Positions 5,814 to 11,096 of a stretch of 11,096 nucleotides of DNA are shown here, one piece after another. The stretch covers positions 1-11,096 of the forward strand of contig NZUD01000078.1 in NCBI GenBank assembly GCA_002697005.1, given 5' to 3'. The notes beneath the pieces were generated by a model, which was not told the origin of the DNA, did no database searches, and saw only the letters and a program-made list of their open reading frames with translations. The position numbers and the translations under genes were made by a program. Source of the DNA: Chloroflexota bacterium. Its GTDB lineage: Bacteria > Chloroflexota > Dehalococcoidia > UBA3495. Every line of letters begins with the position of its first letter. Positions within the stretch are counted from its first letter, which is position 1.

Positions 5814-6842
5814 TTACTTTTGGGGCTGAATAATTACTTTCAAAGATGACTTGGCTTCGGCGGTTAGCTCGAAGCCCAGACCAGCCTCTTCCAAACCTAG
5901 GCGGTGGCTGATCATCTGTTCCACCTGCACCCGTCCAGAGGCGATCATCTCCAAGGCTGTAGCCAAGTCGCCAGGAGCACCTGCATAGGTGGTCGTCAGG
6001 GTGGCGTCATTCCGGAAAAACAAGTCGTTCACTGGCACCGATATATTCACGCCCGGCTCAGTTGGAGCAAAGAATAATACTGTGCCGCCACGGTCCACCG
6101 AATCTAAACCCTGCTGCAATGCTGGAGGGGCTCCAGTACAGACTATGACCAAGTCCGCCAACCGGCCGTCATTAACTTCACGCAAGCGTGCTGGTATATC
6201 GTCAGTGGCCAGGAACGTATGGTCAGCACCAAGATTCTTAGCGGCCTCCAAGCGGTCCTGAACCATGTCGGTGGCAATGATTCTGCCTGCTCCCAACGCC
6301 CGTGCCAGGTTTATGTGCAGCAGTCCAGCCAGCCCGCTGCCAAGGACGATAATACTCTGACCTGGCTCTATGTTGGCCCGGCGTTGGCCTCGGTATACAC
6401 AGGCCAACGGCTCTGCAAAGGACGCCTCATCAAAAGAAAGGCCTTCAGGCATGGTGAACACGCCCCGGTCGACATTGATAGCAGGTACGCGCAAGTACTC
6501 AGAGAACCCGCCGGGTTCGAAGGTCGTCTCCCGGAGGGTGTCGCAAACGGTATGGTGGCCGCTGAGGCAGTAGTGGCAGGCATTGCAAGGGACGTGATGT
6601 GTGACGATCATGTTGTCGCCCTCTTTGAACCGGTCCACACCGGCCCCGGCCTGGACAATGGTCCCAGCCACTTCGTGGCCTAAGACCATGGGCGCCCTCT
6701 GTATCCGGTACCACTCCATGACGTCGCTGCCACATATTCCGCTAGACTCCACTTTCACCAGCAGTTCGCCGGGGCCGATTTCGGGCACCGGAATCTCTTC
6801 CACGCGCACGTCGTGGTTGTTGTAGTACATGGCGACACGCAT
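5814..6842 (-). CDS. Zinc-dependent medium-chain dehydrogenase (threonine/sorbitol dehydrogenase-like)
   Basis: A 342-residue MDR-family NAD(P)-dependent alcohol or polyol dehydrogenase. Catalytic zinc site: C37 in SSGICGSD, H56-E57 in LGHEVAG, and E144 in FAEPLACV. The structural zinc lobe is complete: C86, C89, C92 and C100 in VPCNACHYCLSGHHTVC. The Rossmann motif is VLGSGLAGLL (G168, G170, G173), followed by D191 at the end of the second strand (IIATDM), which favours NAD+ over NADP+. The overall pattern resembles sorbitol, threonine or inositol-type dehydrogenases, but the substrate is open. AGGAAG lies 11 nt before the ATG at 6842; a second ATG four codons later is possible. It is third in a minus-strand set after the methyltransferase and aldolase, with a 161-nt gap before it that may hold its own control site. 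Confidence 0.93.
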   Translation of the reverse strand: MRVAMYYNNHDVRVEEIPVPEIGPGELLVKVESSGICGSDVMEWYRIQRAPMVLGHEVAGTIVQAGAGVDRFKEGDNMIVTHHVPCNACHYCLSGHHTVCDTLRETTFEPGGFSEYLRVPAINVDRGVFTMPEGLSFDEASFAEPLACVYRGQRRANIEPGQSIIVLGSGLAGLLHINLARALGAGRIIATDMVQDRLEAAKNLGADHTFLATDDIPARLREVNDGRLADLVIVCTGAPPALQQGLDSVDRGGTVLFFAPTEPGVNISVPVNDLFFRNDATLTTTYAGAPGDLATALEMIASGRVQVEQMISHRLGLEEAGLGFELTAEAKSSLKVIIQPQK

Positions 6843-6900
6843 GTTTGTTAATACTTCCTAATAGATGATTGATTATGTATGAGCCAACCGTTCGTTCTTT

Positions 6901-6912
6901 TCTTTCGAAAGA
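6901..6912. promoter_or_regulatory. 12-bp palindrome upstream of the MDR dehydrogenase
   Basis: TCTTTCGAAAGA is perfectly self-complementary and lies about 60 nt before the dehydrogenase start in the 161-nt gap after the aldolase gene. It may be an operator. A CATAAT on the minus strand between it and the start could be a -10 box, but I find no good -35. Confidence 0.25.
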
Positions 6913-7003
6913 CCACGAATCGAGAGCACACACGGGATTCCACGGGCTCACCCCAAACGGAAGCTGAATCCAATGGCTGATACAGAAGGCCTAGAAGTCA
7001 GGC

Positions 7004-7819
7004 TTACGCCGGCACCGACGCAACACGGCCATTGCCTGCCTTGACGCTGTCGAATATCTCTTGGGCTTCATCTATAGTGCCGTTCTCGTGGACGATATGG
7101 CGCAGAGCCCTGATCATGGGAACGGGATAGTCACTCTGCCAGATGTTTCGGCCCAGGTTGATGCCGATGGCACCGTTGTCCATTCCATCTTTGACGAACG
7201 CCATAACCTCCCGCTCGGTATCGGCCTGTGGGCCACCCGCCATGACCACGGGTACCGGACAGCCGTTCACAACTTTGTCGAACTCCTCGCACCAGTAGGT
7301 CTTTACCACCTTGGCTCCCAACTCGGCGCAGATGCGAGAGCAGAGCGCCAAGTAACGGGCATCGCGCTTCTCCAACTCTTTACCCACAGCGGTAACAGCC
7401 ATCACAGGTATGCCATACTTCTCGCCTTCATCCACCAGTTTCCCCAGATTGAGCAACGACTCTTTTTCGTACTCTGTGCCAATGAAGACCGATATGCCCA
7501 CTGCCGATACATTCAGGCGCACTGCGTCGTCCATAGATGTTGTAAGTCCTTCATTCGCTAGATCAGCGCCCACCATACTGGTGCCGCCCGATACTCGAAG
7601 GATAACCGGCTGGTCCATGGCCGGATCGACCACGGCCCGCACAACCCCTCGGGTCGCGAAAAGAGCATCGGCATAGGGTAGCAGAGGTTTGATCGTCTCA
7701 CCGGGCTGTTCCAGCATCCGAGTCGGACCTTGGAAATACCCGTGGTCGATGGGCAAGAACATGCAATGGCCGTCGGGTTGAATCAGTCTCGCCATTCGGT
7801 TTGCCATTCCCCAGTCCAT
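7004..7819 (-). CDS. lsrF: LsrF-like class I aldolase (DhnA/DeoC-type TIM barrel)
   Basis: A 271-residue protein strongly like LsrF of E. coli, the 3-hydroxy-5-phosphonooxypentane-2,4-dione thiolase that ends AI-2 degradation. From memory, shared stretches include DWGMANRMARL, DHGYFQGPT (about residues 25-33), SMDDAVRLN (95-103), FIGTEYEKES, VMAVTAVGKE, AKVVKTYW with a candidate Schiff-base Lys near 173, CPVPVVMAGG, and LGRNIWQSDYPVPM. It lacks the roughly 28-residue N-terminal extension of E. coli LsrF. The start chosen is ATG 7819: GCGAGG lies 7 nt upstream, whereas the ATG at 7825 sits only 1 nt after it, and the conserved DWGM begins right after 7819. No other lsr gene (kinase, isomerase, transporter, LsrR) is present, so the in vivo substrate may not be phospho-AI-2. 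Neighbours are a methyltransferase upstream and an MDR dehydrogenase downstream. Confidence 0.88.
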   Translation of the reverse strand: MDWGMANRMARLIQPDGHCMFLPIDHGYFQGPTRMLEQPGETIKPLLPYADALFATRGVVRAVVDPAMDQPVILRVSGGTSMVGADLANEGLTTSMDDAVRLNVSAVGISVFIGTEYEKESLLNLGKLVDEGEKYGIPVMAVTAVGKELEKRDARYLALCSRICAELGAKVVKTYWCEEFDKVVNGCPVPVVMAGGPQADTEREVMAFVKDGMDNGAIGINLGRNIWQSDYPVPMIRALRHIVHENGTIDEAQEIFDSVKAGNGRVASVPA

Positions 7820-7923
7820 ATTCATACCTCGCTTCGCATGATGTTTTTTGGGCTTAACCCTTTTTCTTATCTTATGTCGACTGCGCTATTATCCTTGCTC
7901 GCAGGCCCAGTAACAAGAAGGGA

Positions 7924-8778
7924 TTACCAAGTTTCACTGGTCTCCCAGGTGATCAGCACCTGCCGGGCCTCGGGCAGCCACAGGGGCATAAATCCATCGA
8001 CCGACTCCTCAAAAAGATTGTCGAATTGCTCACGGACCACCATTCCGCCGCGGTCCCTGTGGTGCGGGGCTAGCCAGATCCCCGCTAACGCCATCTTAAC
8101 GGCATCTTCTTTTGTCTTTGGGAACACCGGGAGCTGCTCAATACCGTCAAAGTGAATACCTTGAGGCATGAACCTCACGTCAGGAAGGATGTTCATCTCC
8201 CAAAGTACCGGCAACAACTGGGTGTGGCCTGGCACTGTGGACTGGTCTTCCCCGTAAACCATCTGGAACAACTTGGCGTTGTGCATCGGGTTGGGAGCGC
8301 TGTACATCGAAAGGATCACCCGCCGCCGGGCAGCAGATACCAGTCGTTCGATAAACACACCGATATCACGGACGAAGTAAGTGACGTTTGCGGCATGGAC
8401 TACATCTCCTACGACTCCGTGAGGTTCCAACCAGTTCGCCCGAACGTTTGAAGCGTTCTTGATTCCGGCTTCATCTGCCGACTCTATGAACTCTATACCC
8501 ATTCCAGCAGATGGTTCAACGTTGATAACCTCACGACAGCGGAGCGCCATAGGCAAGCCAAGTCTTCCCGCCCCTCCACCAGCATCGACGAAAACGTCAT
8601 CGGGCTTGACGAACCCTGCCAGGATTTCGAAATTGTCTTCCATCTGTCGCTTCGGGTCAGATCGGAACCGTTTCGCAATCATTCCTCCCCAGATGTCTTC
8701 GCTTACCGGGCCTTGCAGGCGTTCTTTCTGGGAGTTCACTTTATCTATCAAGCTTGCGTAATCTTCAACCGCGCCCAT
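7924..8778 (-). CDS. Class I SAM-dependent methyltransferase
   Basis: A 284-residue protein. SAM-binding motif I is VFVDAGGGAGRLGLPMA (about residues 62-78), followed by the acidic end of the second strand, VINVEPSAGM (E88). Later segments, VVHAANVTYFVRDIGVFIERL and RRRVILSMY, fit motifs II and III. The C-terminal about 120 residues (PNPMHNAKLFQMVYGE..., DGFMPLWLPEARQVLITWE) are likely the substrate-binding part and I cannot match them to a subfamily. The start is ATG 8778 because GGTGA lies 5 nt upstream; an in-frame GTG at 8787 would add MIN. It is the first gene of the minus-strand set leading to the aldolase (104-nt gap to the 7819 start) and dehydrogenase, and diverges from the LigB-like pair. 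The methyl acceptor is unknown. Confidence 0.88.
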   Translation of the reverse strand: MGAVEDYASLIDKVNSQKERLQGPVSEDIWGGMIAKRFRSDPKRQMEDNFEILAGFVKPDDVFVDAGGGAGRLGLPMALRCREVINVEPSAGMGIEFIESADEAGIKNASNVRANWLEPHGVVGDVVHAANVTYFVRDIGVFIERLVSAARRRVILSMYSAPNPMHNAKLFQMVYGEDQSTVPGHTQLLPVLWEMNILPDVRFMPQGIHFDGIEQLPVFPKTKEDAVKMALAGIWLAPHHRDRGGMVVREQFDNLFEESVDGFMPLWLPEARQVLITWETSETW

Positions 8779-8809
8779 ATTTATCACCGGTTAATCGAAT
8801 AACCTGAAC

Positions 8810-8838
8810 ATTATCATCTTGGTCACCAGATGGGCCAA
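8810..8838 (-). promoter_or_regulatory. Candidate methyltransferase promoter with a palindrome in its spacer
   Basis: On the minus strand TTGGCC (8838-8833) is followed after 17 nt by GATAAT (8815-8810), giving a leader of about 25 nt to the ATG at 8778. The spacer holds TGGTCACCA (8820-8828), a 4-bp inverted repeat about C. Its TGGTCA is shared with the palindrome before the divergent LigB-like gene, so one regulator might bind both. Confidence 0.5.
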
Positions 8839-8914
8839 CCAGTTCCGGTTGTTTCCGATCCATCCCCAGAATGGGCGTACGCGCCGATTGCTACGCACCA
8901 TGCCTTTGCCATTC

Positions 8915-8943
8915 TTGACACTGCCAAAAGCCTCTGTTACAAC
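8915..8943 (+). promoter_or_regulatory. Candidate promoter of the LigB-like genes
   Basis: A perfect TTGACA (8915-8920) is followed after 17 nt by TACAAC (8938-8943, 4 of 6 consensus bases). Transcription would start near 8950, giving a leader of about 57 nt that contains the palindrome at 8974-8994 and the SD. Confidence 0.55.
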
Positions 8944-8973
8944 CAAACGAATTCAAGATATTAAAAATCAAAA

Positions 8974-8994
8974 GATGACCAGTAACTGGTCATC
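8974..8994. promoter_or_regulatory. Perfect 21-nt palindrome abutting the LigB-like gene's SD
   Basis: GATGACCAGT and ACTGGTCATC are perfect 10-bp arms around a single A. The element ends at 8994 and the SD GGGAGG starts at 8995, 6 nt before the ATG at 9007. It lies about 25 nt downstream of the predicted transcription start. The near-zero loop favours a protein-bound operator (TGACCAG..CTGGTCA half-sites, a style common for GntR-type and similar dimers) over an RNA hairpin. No regulator gene is in the window. Confidence 0.7.
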
Positions 8995-9006
8995 GGGAGG
9001 CTGAAC

Positions 9007-10068
9007 ATGGGCGATATATTCGGCGCAGGCACTACCCATTACCCTCCACTGATCACTCCTGATGAAGACCGTGCCTTCCCTCTGACCCGCACTCTTAAGA
9101 ACAACGACAAAGTTCCAAAAGAGATGAAATCTCCCACCAACTGGCCCGAACCCATGCGCGTAGAGTATGGAGAAGATGAAGGCCTAAAATCCGCCGCAGA
9201 GCACCGTGCACGACTGGTCAAAGGGTTCCGCGAAGTCAGGTCGGCCATAGACGACTTCAATCCAGATATCGTCCTAATCTGGGGTGACGACCAGTACGAG
9301 AACTTCAAGGAAGACATCATCCCTCCCTTCTGCGTCTTGGCCTACGACGAGTTTGAAGCCCAGCCTTATACTAATCGCGATGGCAGCTACCGCCGTAACG
9401 TGTGGGGAGAACCCAAGGAAAAATCATTCATCTACAAAGGCGCTCCAGAGGCTGGCCGCGCCCTAGCAAGCGGACTGATAAATCAAGGCTTTGACATCGC
9501 ATACTCATATAAACCCCTCCACGAGAACGGCCTGGGCCACGCTTTCTTGAACACTCTGCTGTTTTTGGACTACGAGCGAACCGGCTTTGATTATCCTGTA
9601 TTGCCCTTCTCGGTGAACTGCTACGGTAGCAGCGTCATCCGCAACCGCGGCGGCGCTATCACCCAAAAGGTTAACGGTGTTGACCTTCCTTTAGACCCGC
9701 CAGGTCCGTCACCCAAACGGTGTATGGAGATCGGCGCGGCAACAGCTAGGGTGTTCAGAGACAGCCCATACCGCGTTGCGCTGGTCGGCTCGTCCAGCTG
9801 GTCTCACGCATTCTTGACACCTAAGAATCACTGGCTATGGCCCGACGTTGAGTCAGACCGGGCCCGTTTCGAGGAACTTCGCGATGGGGATTATGACGCC
9901 TGGAAACGCATCTCCACCGATCAGATCGAGGACGCCGGACAGCAGGAGCTTTTGAACTGGATGTGCCTTGCTGGGGCCATGGAGGAGTTGGGCCGTAAAC
10001 CCAAGATTCTCGACTACGTGGAGACCTATGTCTTCAACTCCAACAAGTGCATGGCACTCTTCCCGTAG
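9007..10068 (+). CDS. LigB-superfamily extradiol ring-cleavage dioxygenase-like protein, copy 1
   Basis: A 353-residue protein of the class III extradiol dioxygenase (LigB/DODA) superfamily, which opens catechol-type rings at an Fe(II) site. The first metal His is present (H11 in GTTHYPPLI). PDIVLIWGDDQYENFKEDIIPPF (about 86-108) aligns with the LigB segment containing NDH...F..IIP.F, but the metal-ligand His is Gln here (Q96). Other conserved points: KPLHENGLGHAF (H172, H178), YPVLPFSVNCYG, PSPKRCMEIGAATA, VGSSSWSHAFL (H267), and an acidic PDVESD (E282) that fits the metal-ligand Glu. GGGAGG at 6 nt fixes the start. A perfect palindrome precedes the SD. A closely similar gene follows after 121 nt, so the pair arose by tandem duplication. 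Ring cleavage is likely from the fold, but the altered ligand leaves the chemistry uncertain. Confidence 0.88.
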   Translation: MGDIFGAGTTHYPPLITPDEDRAFPLTRTLKNNDKVPKEMKSPTNWPEPMRVEYGEDEGLKSAAEHRARLVKGFREVRSAIDDFNPDIVLIWGDDQYENFKEDIIPPFCVLAYDEFEAQPYTNRDGSYRRNVWGEPKEKSFIYKGAPEAGRALASGLINQGFDIAYSYKPLHENGLGHAFLNTLLFLDYERTGFDYPVLPFSVNCYGSSVIRNRGGAITQKVNGVDLPLDPPGPSPKRCMEIGAATARVFRDSPYRVALVGSSSWSHAFLTPKNHWLWPDVESDRARFEELRDGDYDAWKRISTDQIEDAGQQELLNWMCLAGAMEELGRKPKILDYVETYVFNSNKCMALFP

Positions 10069-10189
10069 ACTGCTTAACCCCAGTAAAAAGACCCTTTTCC
10101 CATCGCAATGGAGAAGGTTAGAATGATGGTCGGCCTCTACTCGATCCAATTCTCATCTAAGCGATCCAACAAACAACCGGAGCAGCAAA

Positions 10190-11096
10190 ATGGCAGAGAT
10201 ACTAGGAGTCGGCCTGACCCACTCTCCGTCGCTCATCGCACCTGACGAGCTGAAGAATTACTCCCTCACCAGGGCCCTGCGGAGCAACGACCGCATCCCT
10301 GCAGAAAAGAAGAACCCGGAGTCCTGGCCAGATGCCATGCGCACCGAGTGGGGTGAAGACGAAGGGTATACCTCAGCGTTGTACCAGCGCGAAAAACTGG
10401 TTGACGGCTTCCGGACGCTTAGGTCCGAGATTGACGCCTTCAATCCAGATGTGGTCCTAGTCTGGGGCGACGACCAGTACGAGAACTTTAAGGAAGACAT
10501 CATCCCTGCTTTTTGCGTGCTGGCATACGAAGAGTTCGAATGCCAGCCCATGGCCGGGACAGACGGGAGCCAACGCCCCAACGTTTGGGACGAACCCGCC
10601 AACAAGATATTCCGGTATAAAGGGCACGAGTCCGCTCGGTACCTGGCAGGCGCCCTCTTAAACAGCGGATTCGATATCGCCTACTCTTACAAACCGCTCC
10701 ACCAGAAAGGGCTAGGCCATGCCTTTGTAAACACCTTGCTCTATCTTGACTACGACAGGAAGGGCTTTGATTATCCAGTGATTCCATTCTCGGTGAACTG
10801 CTACGGCAGTAACATCATACGCAACCAAGGCGGACCTCACACCCGACAGGTTGGCGGCGTGGACATGGCCCTTGACCCGCCCGGCCCGTCACCCAAGCGG
10901 TGCATGGAACTGGGCGCAGCTACTGCCCGAGCCCTGCTCGCGAGCCCCTGGAAGGTCGCTCTAGTCGCTTCCTCCAGCTGGTCCCACGCCTTCTTAACTC
11001 CCAAAAACTGGTGGCTTTACTGCGACATCGAGTCGGACATGGCCCGATTTCAGGAACTGAAATCGGGGAACTATGAGGCCTGGCGCGGTATTTCCA
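10190..11096 (+). CDS. LigB-superfamily extradiol ring-cleavage dioxygenase-like protein, copy 2 (3' end outside window)
   Basis: The frame is open from ATG 10190 to the window edge, 302 codons, about 50 residues short of copy 1. GGAG lies 7 nt before the ATG. The protein begins MAEILGVGLTHSPSLIAPDE and follows copy 1 throughout: VVLVWGDDQYENFKEDIIPAF, SYKPLHQKGLGHAF, FSVNCYGSNIIRNQGG, DPPGPSPKRCMELGAATA, ASSSWSHAFLTPKNWW, CDIESDMARF. The same residues are kept, including H11, the Gln in place of the metal His, and the presumed Glu ligand. The 121-nt spacer (10069-10189) has only an imperfect hairpin (10093-10117) and no good promoter, so co-transcription with copy 1 is likely. The two may be subunits of a hetero-oligomer or have different substrates. 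The length beyond the window cannot be judged. Confidence 0.87.
   Translation, partial: MAEILGVGLTHSPSLIAPDELKNYSLTRALRSNDRIPAEKKNPESWPDAMRTEWGEDEGYTSALYQREKLVDGFRTLRSEIDAFNPDVVLVWGDDQYENFKEDIIPAFCVLAYEEFECQPMAGTDGSQRPNVWDEPANKIFRYKGHESARYLAGALLNSGFDIAYSYKPLHQKGLGHAFVNTLLYLDYDRKGFDYPVIPFSVNCYGSNIIRNQGGPHTRQVGGVDMALDPPGPSPKRCMELGAATARALLASPWKVALVASSSWSHAFLTPKNWWLYCDIESDMARFQELKSGNYEAWRGIS

Noticed and set aside
8819..9004. Short plus-strand frame upstream of the first LigB-like gene
   Set aside because: It covers the promoter, the palindrome and the SD of that gene, lacks its own SD, and its translation is low in complexity with no family resemblance.
8959..9006. The palindrome as a FadR site
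   Set aside because: The half-sites resemble ACTGGTC, but their order is inverted relative to the FadR consensus as I recall it (TGGTCNGACCA), and no fatty-acid regulator is nearby.
10069..10189. Imperfect hairpin between the two LigB-like genes (10093-10117) as a terminator
   Set aside because: The stem has a mismatch and a bulge and no U-tract follows, so it does not support separate transcription units.
1..11096. tRNA, rRNA, CRISPR arrays, insertion sequences or phage genes
   Set aside because: Read on both strands, I found no cloverleaf-like tRNA, no regularly spaced repeats, no transposase or integrase motifs and no target-site duplications.

Overview
The window looks like an accessory catabolic stretch of a free-living bacterium with about 50-55% GC by eye. 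The mix of genes suggests a marine Chloroflexota of the SAR202 type: a luciferase-like flavin oxidoreductase, a crotonase, a PNPOx-like protein, a ThuA-like protein, an MDR dehydrogenase and tandem LigB-type dioxygenases. This assignment is inference from gene content; no rRNA, tRNA or ribosomal protein gene is present to fix the lineage. There is no mobile element, CRISPR array or phage gene.

Layout. The left edge holds the C-terminal part of a polysaccharide deacetylase (allantoinase/PuuE-like), then a PNPOx-fold protein on the same strand. They converge, with a 5-nt gap, on a crotonase-family gene. That crotonase diverges from a ThuA-like gene, and the gap between them carries a symmetric -10 box (TATAATA). 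Directly behind the ThuA gene (stop codon, 3 nt, ATG) is a 53-residue hydrophobic protein. A perfect 27-bp inverted repeat then separates it from the next, convergent gene.

The middle is all on the minus strand. In transcription order it reads: methyltransferase (7924-8778), LsrF-like class I aldolase (7004-7819), zinc-dependent MDR dehydrogenase (5814-6842), a 546-nt gap with a possible decayed gene, an LLM flavin oxidoreductase (4224-5267), a 79-residue protein (3963-4202), a hairpin-rich 289-nt gap, and a 315-residue protein made of two repeats of an unrecognised domain.

The right edge is on the plus strand, divergent from the methyltransferase. It holds two tandem, closely similar LigB-superfamily proteins; the second runs off the window. 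The divergent control region has recognisable promoters in both directions. A perfect 21-nt palindrome sits directly against the Shine-Dalgarno sequence of the first LigB gene.

How the parts may work together (inference): the LigB-like proteins, the aldolase, the dehydrogenase and the crotonase are the classes of enzyme seen in ring cleavage and processing of the resulting keto acids or acyl-CoAs, with the flavin oxidoreductase as a possible upstream oxygenase. No substrate can be named from the sequence. The most interesting points are the Gln in place of an expected metal-binding His in both LigB paralogues, the palindrome in front of them, the unlisted small membrane protein behind ThuA, the duplicated-domain protein, and the structured non-coding gaps.
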